In this document: one piece after another, positions 51,972 through 61,486 of the stretch
How the letters are laid out: the number at the start of each line of letters is the position of its first letter
Position numbering within the stretch: the stretch's first letter is position 1
The notes under the pieces: model-generated
Told to the model about the DNA's origin: nothing
Databases searched by the model: none
Seen by the model: the letters and a program-made list of their open reading frames with translations, nothing else
Made by a program: the position numbers and the translations under genes
From: CAXBNB01 sp049115735
GTDB taxonomy: Bacteria > Bacteroidota > Bacteroidia > Cytophagales > Cyclobacteriaceae
Assembly (NCBI GenBank): GCA_049115735.1
Contig: JAGDZP010000004.1
Span: 186,001 to 250,000 of the forward strand
Length of the DNA: 64,000 nt
Direction: 5' to 3'

Positions 51972-53132
51972 ATGAAAATGGTTAGCGAAAATACGCAAAG
52001 TATTGTCACTGAGAATCAGAATATGATTTCCGAAATGATCTGGAATTTTGGGGAACGGGAAATCAAACCCAAAATGATGGAGTGGGATGAACAGCAAATA
52101 TTTCCTGTTGAACTATTTAAAAAATTGGGCGCACTGGGATTAATGGGCGTAGTGGTACCACAGGAGTATGGTGGAAGTGGATTTGGATATGAAGAATATG
52201 TAACGGTCATTTCTGAAATTGCGAAAATTGATGGATCGATAGGATTGTCAATAGCCGCTCACAATTCACTATGCACAGGTCATATCTTGCAATTTGCAAA
52301 CGAAGAACAGAAGCTACGTTGGCTACCAAAACTGGCATCAGGGGAATGGATTGGTGCCTGGGGTTTGACAGAGCCTAACACAGGATCTGATGCAGGCAAT
52401 ATGAAAACAACAGCCACTAAAGATGGTAAAGATTGGATTATAAATGGTACCAAAAATTTTATCACACATGGTAAGTCATGTGATGCGGCTGTAATAATTG
52501 TCCGCACGGGAGAATTAGGAGATTCGCATGGCATGACAGCATTTGTTGTAGAAAAAGGAATCCCGGGATTTGGTTCTGGCAAAAAAGAGAACAAGCTTGG
52601 CATGAGAGCATGCGAGACTGCTGAAATGATATTTGAAGACTGTAGGGTTCCACAAGAGAATATTCTTGGGAAAGTTGGAGAAGGATTTATTCAATCCTTA
52701 AAGGTACTTGACGGAGGGAGAATTTCGATTGCCGCCTTAGGTCTTGGTATTGCAAAAGGCGCACTGGAAGCAGCAACCAAATATTCTAAAGAAAGACACC
52801 AATTCAACAAACCAATTTCCAGTTTTCAAGGAGTTTCATTCAAACTTTCGGAGATGGCTACCAAGGTGGAAGCTGGAGAACTATTGACTATGAGAGCCGC
52901 CCAATTAAAAAATCTAGGAAGAGAAGTGAACAGAGAATCGGCAATGGCCAAACTTTTTACCTCCGAATCTGCTGTCGAAGTTGCCAATGATGCCGTACAA
53001 ATCTTTGGTGGATATGGCTATGTGAAAGATTTTCCAGTAGAGAAATATTACAGAGACGCCAAGCTATGTACTATTGGCGAAGGTACATCCAACATCCAAA
53101 GGTTGGTTATTTCCAGATCGATACTTAAATAA
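51972..53132 (+). CDS. Acyl-CoA dehydrogenase
   Basis: 386 residues, standard length for a soluble FAD acyl-CoA dehydrogenase of beta-oxidation. Seen: LGLMGVVVPQEYGGSGFGYE, GAWGLTEPNTGSDAGNM (FAD-binding signature), KNFITHGKSCDA, GKVGEGFIQSLKVLDGGRI and the C-terminal QIFGGYGYVKDFPVEKYYRD followed by IGEGTSNIQ. Chain-length preference is unknown; it resembles butyryl/short-chain enzymes. It lies alone on the plus strand before rpsU. Confidence 0.93.
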   Translation: MKMVSENTQSIVTENQNMISEMIWNFGEREIKPKMMEWDEQQIFPVELFKKLGALGLMGVVVPQEYGGSGFGYEEYVTVISEIAKIDGSIGLSIAAHNSLCTGHILQFANEEQKLRWLPKLASGEWIGAWGLTEPNTGSDAGNMKTTATKDGKDWIINGTKNFITHGKSCDAAVIIVRTGELGDSHGMTAFVVEKGIPGFGSGKKENKLGMRACETAEMIFEDCRVPQENILGKVGEGFIQSLKVLDGGRISIAALGLGIAKGALEAATKYSKERHQFNKPISSFQGVSFKLSEMATKVEAGELLTMRAAQLKNLGREVNRESAMAKLFTSESAVEVANDAVQIFGGYGYVKDFPVEKYYRDAKLCTIGEGTSNIQRLVISRSILK

Positions 53133-53176
53133 TTAGAATTTAATGTCATCAGCTCACTATAATTAATTCTCAATCT

Positions 53177-53207
53177 TTGGGATTTAAATCCAATACTTCT
53201 ACATTTG
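53177..53207 (+). promoter_or_regulatory. rpsU promoter, -33 and -7 elements
   Basis: TTG (53177-53179, within TTTG from 53176) and TACATTTG (53200-53207) are separated by 20 nt, the consensus Bacteroidota spacing. The promoter ends 23 nt before the rpsU ATG at 53231. The longer open frame would begin inside it, which rules out that start. Confidence 0.8.
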
Positions 53208-53230
53208 CAGCCCATTTAATATTAATGAAT

Positions 53231-53425
53231 ATGTTGATCATTAACGTAAAAGAAAACGAGTCAGTAGACAAAGCGCTTAAGAGGTTCAAAAAGAAGTTTG
53301 AAAGAACTGGCGTATTGAAAGAATTGAGGGCTAGAACTCATTTTGAAAAACCGTCTATTTCTCGAAGAAAAGAAATCATCAAGGCATCATACAAACAAAA
53401 AATGTATGCCAACGATAATTACTAG
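53231..53425 (+). CDS. rpsU: 30S ribosomal protein S21
   Basis: 64 residues: MLIINVKENESVDKALKRFK at the N-terminus and the basic KFERTGVLKELRARTHFEKP, as in S21. The frame is open further upstream, but that part overlaps the promoter. ATG at 53225 (MNMLII) is the only other choice. Its loss affects 30S initiation in E. coli. It heads the rpsU-xer-hpf run, conserved in the phylum. Confidence 0.92.
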   Translation: MLIINVKENESVDKALKRFKKKFERTGVLKELRARTHFEKPSISRRKEIIKASYKQKMYANDNY

Positions 53426-53491
53426 TCCATAGTAATTATTTAGATCGAATTTATTAAGTTAGTATTACCTTTCTTGTAAGGGTAATACTAC

Positions 53492-54379
53492 ATGATAAAT
53501 ACCTACCTAAAATATCTCCTTCACGAAAAAAGGTACAGCGAGCACACTATTAAGTCATATGAAGGTGATTTAATGCAGCTTGAAACTTTCATTACTCAGT
53601 TCGACGCAGAACTTGAGCTAATTGATGTTGATCATAGAATATTAAGGTCCTGGATCGTATCGCTCATTGAGGATAAAGTTTCTCCAAGATCAGTCAACAG
53701 AAAGATTGCCACCTTAAGATCATTTTATAAATTCTTACAGGCAAGAGAAATCATTGAAAGCAATCCAGCCACCAAACTCAAGCCCCTAAAAACAGACAAG
53801 CCTCTTCCTGAATTTGTACAGGAAAAAGAAATGGACTTTCTGTTTGATAGTGGAGTTATAGATTTTGAGACCAGCTTTCAAGGGCACAGAGACAAACTGA
53901 TAATGGAACTGTTCTACGGCACTGGCATCCGGCTGTCGGAACTAATCGGCGTGAAAGATGAAGCAGTCAGTTTTTATGATCAAACAATCAAAGTTTTAGG
54001 GAAAAGAAATAAGGAAAGGGTCATCCCTTTGACCCATGAAATCGTACATACAATTAAAACCTATATTGCCAAAAGGAATGAGGAGTTTGGCGACTCAAGA
54101 GACAACAATTTATTGCTAACCGACACTGGAAAGAAGTGTTATCCTATGATGGTGTACAGAACTGTGAAGAAGTATTTAGGATTGATCACGCGATCTTCCA
54201 AAAAAAGCCCTCACGTGCTACGTCATACGTTTGCCACGCATTTATTGAATAAAGGTGCAGACCTGAATGCTGTTAAAGATTTGCTGGGTCACTCCAGCCT
54301 GGCAGCAACGCAAGTCTATACCCACAACTCTCTGGAGAAGCTGAAATCGGTCTTCGACCAGGCCCATCCCAAGGCATAA
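53492..54379 (+). CDS. xerC: Tyrosine recombinase XerC/XerD type
   Basis: 295 residues, typical chromosome dimer resolution recombinase. Catalytic residues are all present: Arg147 in GTGIRLSEL, Lys171 in LGKRNKERVIP, His241 and Arg244 in HVLRHTFATHLL, His267 and Tyr276 in GHSSLAATQVYTH. The N-terminal SAM-like domain covers about 1-90 (RYSEHTIKSYEGDL). The neighbours rpsU and hpf and the size show a housekeeping enzyme and not an integrase of a mobile element. Confidence 0.93.
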   Translation: MINTYLKYLLHEKRYSEHTIKSYEGDLMQLETFITQFDAELELIDVDHRILRSWIVSLIEDKVSPRSVNRKIATLRSFYKFLQAREIIESNPATKLKPLKTDKPLPEFVQEKEMDFLFDSGVIDFETSFQGHRDKLIMELFYGTGIRLSELIGVKDEAVSFYDQTIKVLGKRNKERVIPLTHEIVHTIKTYIAKRNEEFGDSRDNNLLLTDTGKKCYPMMVYRTVKKYLGLITRSSKKSPHVLRHTFATHLLNKGADLNAVKDLLGHSSLAATQVYTHNSLEKLKSVFDQAHPKA

Positions 54380-54406
54380 TTTTTTAACATATAAACTTTA
54401 AACATT

Positions 54407-54706
54407 ATGAAGTTACAAATGCATTCCATTCATTTCGACGCAGACGTCAAGTTGATTGAGTTTATCCAAAGAAAAGCGGACAAGCTGGAGACTTTTTTCG
54501 ACAGGATTATTGATGGTGAAGTATTCATGCGATTGGAAAAGAACGAGTCAAATGAAAATAAAATTATTGAGATGAAACTCAATATCCCCGGGAATCAATT
54601 GTTTGCAAAGGAGAAAGCGAGAACGTTTGAAGCAGCCGCTGATTCGGCAGTAGAATCACTCAGGCGACAACTGAAAAAACACAAGGAAAAATTAGTGACA
54701 CACTAA
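54407..54706 (+). CDS. hpf: Ribosome hibernation-promoting factor (short HPF/RaiA type)
   Basis: 99 residues, beta-alpha-beta HPF fold: HSIHFDADVKLIEFIQRKA, DKLETFFDRIIDGEVFM and KARTFEAAADSAVESLRRQL. The short form stabilises inactive ribosomes. It lies 27 nt after the recombinase and is followed by a strong terminator. In many relatives tRNA genes and tuf follow; none is seen here. Confidence 0.9.
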   Translation: MKLQMHSIHFDADVKLIEFIQRKADKLETFFDRIIDGEVFMRLEKNESNENKIIEMKLNIPGNQLFAKEKARTFEAAADSAVESLRRQLKKHKEKLVTH

Positions 54707-54722
54707 TTTTGAAATATCACAA

Positions 54723-54756
54723 ACAAAAAACCTCGGGAGCTAACTCTCGAGGTTTT
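54723..54756 (+). terminator. Intrinsic terminator after hpf
   Basis: Stem with ACCTCGGGAG and CTCTCGAGGT arms (one G-U pair) around CTAA, then six T's (54751-54756). It begins 17 nt after the hpf stop and also has an A-run on the other side, so it could stop the convergent transcript too. Confidence 0.9.
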
Positions 54757-54781
54757 TTAATGTCCATTGCTGAAGCATTCC

Positions 54782-55582
54782 CTACTTCATCTGCATATTA
54801 ATTTGCTTGCGTACATAGCCGGTTGGGGCCTGAAATATTGCATTTGAAAAGCTTTCAGACTTAATACTCTGCACTATGTTTTCGTTTTTGGCCTGATTAT
54901 TTTCGTAAGAGATAGTTTTAACAGGCACGCCATCCTTGAAAACCGGACTGGTTTCATCAAAACTGATTTGAGAAAATGAACCTCCTGTTGGCAAGAAAGC
55001 AGCGATTTCACTCAAATTGGATTTGAAATATTGGATCAACTTCTGCATCACCTCAAATTTTTCCTGTGAATAACCTATCGCCTTAAAAGTAGCGATATAC
55101 ATATCTGTTGCTTTTTCGCCTTTAGTTTTTCCCTCGTAGATCGATGTGCCCCATTTCCCAACTTTTGAAGACTTTCCGGTAGATGCAAACTCCATTTCAG
55201 TTTGATCATTATTGATAATCTTATCCAATTTCTTCTTTTGGTCTTCAGGCATATTGGCAGCAAAAGACTTCATCATCATCATTAGCATTTTTATCTGCTG
55301 CTTCAGCTGCTGCATGGTAGCCTTGTCGAAATGGTAGTACTCTTTTTTTGCATGATCGACGTAGGTAAACTCCTCACTTGCAGAATTGAATATAAAGGTG
55401 TTGTTCTGCCCTCCTCCTTTATTTTCCAATGCAACTTGAGTTGCTGTTATGTAGATATTGGTGTTGAAAGCTGCCTTATTCGACAGATTCTTCGTAGTTG
55501 ATATAATTTTTATCCCATCTGCGGCTAAGGTAGATACAATGCTACCTATGACTAATCCTAAAACTAAAATTGATCTTTTCAT
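54782..55582 (-). CDS. Secreted DUF4412-type protein
   Basis: 266 residues with a signal peptide (MKRSILVLGLVIGSIVSTLAA). The architecture, with ITATQVALENKGGGQNNTFIF, FTYVDHAKKEYYHFDKATMQQL and a later VSYEN-like beta stretch, fits DUF4412, a beta-rich LolA/LppX-like fold by family knowledge. A methionine- and lysine-rich stretch (about 92-115) is amphipathic. The function is unknown; it may be periplasmic. Last of a four-gene run after the lipoprotein. Confidence 0.7.
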   Translation of the reverse strand: MKRSILVLGLVIGSIVSTLAADGIKIISTTKNLSNKAAFNTNIYITATQVALENKGGGQNNTFIFNSASEEFTYVDHAKKEYYHFDKATMQQLKQQIKMLMMMMKSFAANMPEDQKKKLDKIINNDQTEMEFASTGKSSKVGKWGTSIYEGKTKGEKATDMYIATFKAIGYSQEKFEVMQKLIQYFKSNLSEIAAFLPTGGSFSQISFDETSPVFKDGVPVKTISYENNQAKNENIVQSIKSESFSNAIFQAPTGYVRKQINMQMK

Positions 55583-55632
55583 AGTTCTTATTAACTGTTT
55601 ACTCCTTGAATCTTACAAGATTCATTCCCTTT

Positions 55633-56421
55633 TTATAAAACCACCGGATCAAATGCCTTGAATGTGTGCTCTGGCACTGATTCCATTACTTTAATGTCCG
55701 ATAAATCGCGCTGACCCCTATCCGATGATAAAAGAATTTTTCCATATTTTTTATAATCGCCCCATGGACGAGTAAAATTCGCCTCTGGCACAGCATGGTT
55801 TCTATAAAACGCCCATTGGTTTACAAGGTTCGATTCCTGGTCCACCCAAACTTCATAATAGTTCTCTGGTGTCACCCCTACATCTTGAAATGTCAGCTCC
55901 AGCATATAAGACTGCTGACCAACCAAAGTCGTGTCTTCACCGATGTAAGCAAGGGTTACACCACTGTCTTTCAGCTTGAATGGCATCACTAACCAATATG
56001 AATCGTTGATCCAGTTGCGTTTGCCACGATCCAGATAAAAATTTAAGGAATCTGCATTGGTTTCTTCAGATCCATCTTTCCACACTTTACCCTTCAGATC
56101 ATGGATATTCACTATTATCTTAAGATCCCTTTTAAGATATTCAACCCTTACATCTCCTGTCCATTTATCCCAAAGAAGTGTGCGCGCACCAAAGAAATTC
56201 CAAAACAAATATCTCGTTTCATCCCATGCTTTTCGGCCACCCATGGCCTCCATCACCTTATCGGCAATCACTATTGCCTGCGCGTCAGACCCTACTACAT
56301 CAAAGCCCTCAGCGGGCGCATTTTCGTAAGTTTCAACAACTTCTTCTGTTGTTTCAGCTTTTTTCTGCGAACAAGAAGCCATCATAAAAATCAGGCAACT
56401 TAGGTATATACTGTACTTCAT
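55633..56421 (-). CDS. Envelope lipoprotein, DUF6503-like
   Basis: 262 residues. A lipobox is present: IFMMASCSQKK, with cysteine near residue 17, so lipid-anchored to the inner or outer membrane. The body (ADKVMEAMGGRKAWDETRY, then FYLDRGKRNWIND, YEVWVDQESNLVNQWAFYRN) resembles Bacteroidota DUF6503 proteins with a LolA/LppX-like beta fold. The function is unknown. It is 11 nt downstream of the SLC12-like transporter, in the same transcript. Confidence 0.72.
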   Translation of the reverse strand: MKYSIYLSCLIFMMASCSQKKAETTEEVVETYENAPAEGFDVVGSDAQAIVIADKVMEAMGGRKAWDETRYLFWNFFGARTLLWDKWTGDVRVEYLKRDLKIIVNIHDLKGKVWKDGSEETNADSLNFYLDRGKRNWINDSYWLVMPFKLKDSGVTLAYIGEDTTLVGQQSYMLELTFQDVGVTPENYYEVWVDQESNLVNQWAFYRNHAVPEANFTRPWGDYKKYGKILLSSDRGQRDLSDIKVMESVPEHTFKAFDPVVL

Positions 56422-56432
56422 AGTTTTATATT

Positions 56433-58664
56433 TTAATTATCGTCTATTATTACTTTTTTAGCTGTCGAATTTACAAAAAGTACGTTACCTATTTGGTCAT
56501 ATCCATCAAATACGTTTTGCCCCAGCTGCTTGATCGCCTCAGCTCTAAATCCAACAATAGTCAAATCAGCATCCTTCGATCTATCATTAATTACCTCCTT
56601 AACACTCACATCTTCAGTTTTTTCAATAAGATTTATGTTGTGGGCTGAAATAGGCAGCCTTCCGGATTTAATCAGATCCAGAAGCTCTGACCTTTGTTCC
56701 TTCAACTCCTCTTGAGGTACAATTGTAAATATTTTTATTTGGGCTTTTTTCCATTGCGGGTGCCCTAAAATGACATAGCCCAACAAAATCATTAGGTTGG
56801 CATTTTTGAAATCAGTGGTTGTAATCCAGATATGGATTTGAGAATGCAAACCAAAACCCTTATCACTACTACCCAATATGCAGGCGTCATACCCTGAAGC
56901 TTTCACAAGTGGGTAGTTTTCCATTATATCTTGTAAATCTTCCGAATTCGTTCTGGAGAATTCAAAGAGAATCATATTTATCTCCTTTCCAGATACGCTT
57001 GGTAACTGAAGAGTTTGAGCCACAGCTGTAGTATATGATGGGGAGACCATGGTATCCACATATACATTGCTTTCGGAAATGTCAGCAGCCTTAATTAGCC
57101 TTTTAAGTTCTTCCTTTGACAGGGAATTTGTATCCTTGGAATAATAGCCATTGATATAATGTATGTAAGTGCCAAAACCATAGCGATGAGATATCCACCT
57201 CATGAGTTCAAAAGCGGAGGGTCTTTCAAAAGCATTTCCTGAAATACATATGACTGACGGACGCCAATTGTCATCGTCCTTATCAGCCTTTTGAATGAAA
57301 ACCTGAATTTGTCTTATCAATTGAAAAATGACTCCCTGGAATATTTTTGCCATTCCTTCTTTGTCGTCCTTATAGTTGGTGATGGCCAGATAAATTAATA
57401 CCATGATGACAATGGAAGCTAAGGCATATCCTGCATCCATTTTAAACATCAGGTAAATGCACATGAAAGCCCCTGTCAGGGATATATACCACTTGGATCT
57501 AAAGGCTGGACGATAGGAAGGATCCGCTGCAAAATGCTGAAAGAAAGAAATGGTACACAATGCACCATAAGTCACCATGAAAAACATTGATATGACACGG
57601 GCAACTGTATCAATATTCCCCAGGCTAATAAAAAACAATGAAATCCCAATCGTAACAAACAAGGAGTTAATTGGCTCTCTGGTCTTTTCACTTTCTTTAT
57701 TTAGAACTTTATTGATCACTCTATTGGGAAATATCTCATCTCCAGCTAAGGCTTGTAGCGTTCGAGGTGCCACCATAATCGACCCCAGGGCTGAAGAAAT
57801 TGTAGCTGCAGCCAGTCCGATCGGAATAATCGGCCCCCAAATGGCAACCTGAGCCATAACCATTTGATCATTAACCAGGTCTTGAGGACTGGCAGAAATG
57901 GCTAGCTTGTATGCAATGAAAATGTAAATAACCATTCCGAACAAAGTAGCCGACACTGTCCCCCAGGGAATTGATTTTTTTGGTTCTTTCAAATCACCCG
58001 ACAGGCCCACACCTGCTGTCATACCGGTGAAGGCGGGGAAGATAATGGCAAACACAATGAAAAAACTATCGGGATTCGTAATATGATCTGTCAATAATGA
58101 TCTACCCTCAGGGTGAGCATAGCCTGACGATCCTAGAAAGAGACAAACCAAAGCAATGAAAAGTGTGGTTACCACTACATAAAGTGCTTTCATCCCTACG
58201 CTTGCTCCCTTCGTCAGCATCACAGCCGCCAAAATCATTAGGGCAGGGATACTGATAAATCGTTTGTCATAGATGTGAAAGCCATAATTATCTGATATAA
58301 AGGCTATGATGGGGTCGAATGCCTCGGCAAATGCAATGACGTAAAACGCCACGCTTATTGCCTGTGATAAATAGAGGGCAACACCAATGGAAGCGCCTAT
58401 GTTAATCCCAAAAGAACGAGAAATAATATAGTACTCTCCTCCTCCCTCGACTTTCTGATTGGTGGCCAGCTCGGCAATAGCCATTGAAGTAGGAATAGTT
58501 ACTAGGTGACCAATAAGAATAATGACCACCGCACCAGCAAAACCTACACTACCAACAGCATACCCAAAACGGAGAAACATTACAGCCCCCAAGATGGTGG
58601 AGATGGCGGTCAGAAAGACCGGAGCTGTTCCAAAATTGGCCTTCCGTTTTAGTAGTTCGCTCAT
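56433..58664 (-). CDS. SLC12-like cation-chloride cotransporter / APC-superfamily permease
   Basis: 743 residues: about twelve membrane spans to residue 430, then a cytoplasmic domain of about 300 residues. FGTAPVFLTAISTILGAVMF, AELATNQKVEGGGEYYIISR and AFTGMTAGVGLSGDLKEPKK are like the Na-K-Cl and K-Cl cotransporters. The C-terminal part (NVYVDTMVSPSYTTAVAQTL, DADLTIVGFRAEAI) is the SLC12-type C-domain with USP-like character. Ion specificity is unknown. It lies 6 nt after the large membrane-anchored protein. Confidence 0.85.
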   Translation of the reverse strand: MSELLKRKANFGTAPVFLTAISTILGAVMFLRFGYAVGSVGFAGAVVIILIGHLVTIPTSMAIAELATNQKVEGGGEYYIISRSFGINIGASIGVALYLSQAISVAFYVIAFAEAFDPIIAFISDNYGFHIYDKRFISIPALMILAAVMLTKGASVGMKALYVVVTTLFIALVCLFLGSSGYAHPEGRSLLTDHITNPDSFFIVFAIIFPAFTGMTAGVGLSGDLKEPKKSIPWGTVSATLFGMVIYIFIAYKLAISASPQDLVNDQMVMAQVAIWGPIIPIGLAAATISSALGSIMVAPRTLQALAGDEIFPNRVINKVLNKESEKTREPINSLFVTIGISLFFISLGNIDTVARVISMFFMVTYGALCTISFFQHFAADPSYRPAFRSKWYISLTGAFMCIYLMFKMDAGYALASIVIMVLIYLAITNYKDDKEGMAKIFQGVIFQLIRQIQVFIQKADKDDDNWRPSVICISGNAFERPSAFELMRWISHRYGFGTYIHYINGYYSKDTNSLSKEELKRLIKAADISESNVYVDTMVSPSYTTAVAQTLQLPSVSGKEINMILFEFSRTNSEDLQDIMENYPLVKASGYDACILGSSDKGFGLHSQIHIWITTTDFKNANLMILLGYVILGHPQWKKAQIKIFTIVPQEELKEQRSELLDLIKSGRLPISAHNINLIEKTEDVSVKEVINDRSKDADLTIVGFRAEAIKQLGQNVFDGYDQIGNVLFVNSTAKKVIIDDN

Positions 58665-58670
58665 TTAAAA

Positions 58671-61403
58671 TTAACGCTCCAGATTGATAACTGAGAACTT
58701 GTTGCTGAATGTCTTGTACAATTTAAATGTATTTTGTGACTCGATGTATAACATAGCGATTTGTTCTCCGGTTTGGATTGGAAGCGAATGTAGCAACTTA
58801 CCTTCCCTGTTGTACAAGTAGGTATATTCCTTTTCCCTGTCAGTCAAAACGATCACTTCATTGTCGGAGCTAAAGTTGTAGTACTGTCCGGAAAGCTCAG
58901 GCGTTTCAAAATTATGATAGAACAATTCCTCACCTTTCGAGTTGATGGCAACAACCTTCTCATCGTCTGATCGAAGTATCATAAAAGATCTTTTGTTTGA
59001 AGAAATAATCATTTTGAACTGATCACGAGAGGTTGACTTGTACAGTTGATTTCGATTAATAAATTTTCCTTCAAGGTTAAACTGAACCAGTTCCCCTTCG
59101 TTAGTCAAGGTGGTAAAACGGGTGTCGTCTAATGTGCCACCTTTCTGAATGAACAACGGATTTTCTACAATTCCTTTTACATCCAATGGAAAACCCTTAA
59201 CAGGTTCACCTCGTCTATTCAGCACATAGACTAAGCCATTTCTATGCATAAATACCATGTAGTCTCTCGACCTAACCCTCAAATGGAATGGATGTACCAC
59301 AGGTTTTCCTTCTAAAGATTTTGGTTGCCAGCCCTCAAGGTTTTTTCCGGCTTTGTCGAATAAGAAATAGTCTCCCTCATCCGTAGCTGTCATTATGCGA
59401 TACTTCTTGGAGTTATCATAGTCAATAAGACTCAAAAGCGAAATATCTGCCTCATTCTCCAGGCCAAATGGATACCCAGCTACATCCTCACCGTTTCTAT
59501 CAATGATGTAAACAGACTTATCACTTTTTATAAGATACTGTAGCTTGCCATTTTTGTAATAGTCCACCTGATATACCGGACCACTAATCTCACCATCCAG
59601 AGGTTTGCTCCACAATGTGTCATACTTTGAGGAAATCAAATAAATCTGGTTCAATGAATCCTGCACCAGCATTTCCAGCGATCGGTCGTTATGGTTGCGC
59701 ACCGCGTATGGTTTGGAAATTAGTTTATGCGAAAATTCGATTTCTTCTGCTACGTCTACATCGGCTGCTTCTACCCGCTCAATGATTCTTCCAGGATGCT
59801 GCAGTGCCACATTGGTATAGTACTTACCATCAACATTGCTAAACTGAAATGCCCCAAATTCTATTTGCTTGATGGTATTATCATACTCGTTGAAAAACCT
59901 TTTCCAATCATCGTTGAGGTGATTATTGATGATGTTCCACGCACCAGGGGTATTAAAAAACAAACTCAGGTTTGCTTCCCTGTTGGCAATATCTAGGAAA
60001 TTGTTCACTTTGATCGACTTGCGCCAGGTGTCTTCTACATTGAATTCATCAATCAATTCCTTGATAACTTGTTCATTGTTTCCAACCAGAAAAAAATCAC
60101 CGAGCTGGCAATAAAAGGATGAAGAAAAGCCCGAGAACACAGGGCCAAACAAACGGGAAGGAAGTTCGTCAATTTCGATATAGCCCAATGGGATTTCCGA
60201 CCATGATTCCGAGTACGCTTCTCCCTCAGGCATAGAATCATCAGAAAGGGTCTTGAAAAATTCCTGTGCCTCCTGGTGATTAGAAAGCTTCATGCAAAGC
60301 GCCAAATCAGGTTTTTCCGGGTTTACCGATTCTACCACAATTAAGCCAATCTCCGTATCAATGAAATTGTAAATGTCTGAAATGTTTACATTGTATTTGT
60401 TCTCAAGCTCACCCATCTTCGTCAAAAAAGAAGGGTTTGATTTGCGCCAATATTCCTTCAATCCTGAGTGCCATTTCTCCATATTATCAAATGAAAAATG
60501 TACAAGCGAGGCAGTATTGTTTGGGATGACTTCCGACATTTCAAATTCACTGCTTACCACTCCGTCAAAAGAACTCAAATAATTTTCCTTTACCGGATGA
60601 TTGAGTGAAAATCCGGTGAGCAATACATTATCATCGTTAATGGCTATATCAAGGAATGAAATATCCGACAATGACGACAATATCGAGATATCCCCCTTAA
60701 GTGGATCAGTAAAAACACTTGCTATTTGATCAAGGGATTTAGTATTGAGGAAAATATTGCCCTGGTCTTGCTCCAGCCTGGTAATATCAAAAATTCGTTG
60801 ATGTTGCTCGCTAAAGGAAGGTATTTCAGCATCTTCGATCACTCTGATAGCGTCCTCCACTAAAAAAGGTGTAAAACTTCCTACAAAATGGTTTTTCAGA
60901 AATATGTATGCAAAGCTGCCTCCATCGTAGGTTAGTTCGGTTATGGTATGGCCTAAATACTGCCTGGTCGTAGACGTTATATCATTTGACTTGCTAAAAT
61001 GATCGACCAATGTAGATAACAGGCTGTGTTGCTCCAACTTGTTTATTTGCACTGCCAATAGGAAATCAATAGAACTCTTAGATGTGGTGTGCATGGAAAT
61101 CAGCACATTGCTGTTTTCGAAAAAACTATCCAAAGAACCATTTTTGCCAGCTATAGAATCCAGGTACCCTAGGCTGTTATCTAATTTTGCGAATGCCGGT
61201 AGAGTGATTAGGTTTTTCCAGATCTTTTTTTCCCTGCTATTCTTCCATTGGGCTAATGGATTGTCAGACTCATAAACTGCGACTGCTTCAGCAGGAATAA
61301 AAGACCAGGAGGTTAAAGATGGACTTTGAAAAAAGTTGAAGTAGGTGTAGCCTCCTGCTCCCAAAAGGAGAACTACAAAAACGATAATCAGTGCTTTTTT
61401 CAC
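58671..61403 (-). CDS. Large membrane-anchored envelope protein, DUF3352-like with beta-propeller-like C-terminus
   Basis: 910 residues. One N-terminal signal anchor (ALIIVFVVLLLGAGGYTYF) then all periplasmic. Residues 25-540 have repeating elements with the look of DUF3352 (SWSFIPAEAVAVYESDNP, INDDNVLLTGFSLNHP). From about 560 there are repeated strands with YVLNRRGEPVKGFPLDVKG, FDKAGKNLEGW and YNREGKLLHSLP, suggesting a WD/PQQ-like propeller. It heads the four-gene run 61403 to 54782. A structural or scaffold role next to the ion transporter is inferred only. Confidence 0.7.
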   Translation of the reverse strand: MKKALIIVFVVLLLGAGGYTYFNFFQSPSLTSWSFIPAEAVAVYESDNPLAQWKNSREKKIWKNLITLPAFAKLDNSLGYLDSIAGKNGSLDSFFENSNVLISMHTTSKSSIDFLLAVQINKLEQHSLLSTLVDHFSKSNDITSTTRQYLGHTITELTYDGGSFAYIFLKNHFVGSFTPFLVEDAIRVIEDAEIPSFSEQHQRIFDITRLEQDQGNIFLNTKSLDQIASVFTDPLKGDISILSSLSDISFLDIAINDDNVLLTGFSLNHPVKENYLSSFDGVVSSEFEMSEVIPNNTASLVHFSFDNMEKWHSGLKEYWRKSNPSFLTKMGELENKYNVNISDIYNFIDTEIGLIVVESVNPEKPDLALCMKLSNHQEAQEFFKTLSDDSMPEGEAYSESWSEIPLGYIEIDELPSRLFGPVFSGFSSSFYCQLGDFFLVGNNEQVIKELIDEFNVEDTWRKSIKVNNFLDIANREANLSLFFNTPGAWNIINNHLNDDWKRFFNEYDNTIKQIEFGAFQFSNVDGKYYTNVALQHPGRIIERVEAADVDVAEEIEFSHKLISKPYAVRNHNDRSLEMLVQDSLNQIYLISSKYDTLWSKPLDGEISGPVYQVDYYKNGKLQYLIKSDKSVYIIDRNGEDVAGYPFGLENEADISLLSLIDYDNSKKYRIMTATDEGDYFLFDKAGKNLEGWQPKSLEGKPVVHPFHLRVRSRDYMVFMHRNGLVYVLNRRGEPVKGFPLDVKGIVENPLFIQKGGTLDDTRFTTLTNEGELVQFNLEGKFINRNQLYKSTSRDQFKMIISSNKRSFMILRSDDEKVVAINSKGEELFYHNFETPELSGQYYNFSSDNEVIVLTDREKEYTYLYNREGKLLHSLPIQTGEQIAMLYIESQNTFKLYKTFSNKFSVINLER

Positions 61404-61486
61404 AATCGACTGGTTTCATGCAAATTATAATTGATAACTAAATATTCCCAACTATTGGTATTAAAAGTGGCTTAATTCGATTGAAC

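Noticed and set aside
53492..54379. Tyrosine recombinase as sign of an integrated element
   Set aside because: Housekeeping neighbours (rpsU, hpf), no attachment-site duplication or phage gene; it is the chromosomal Xer protein.
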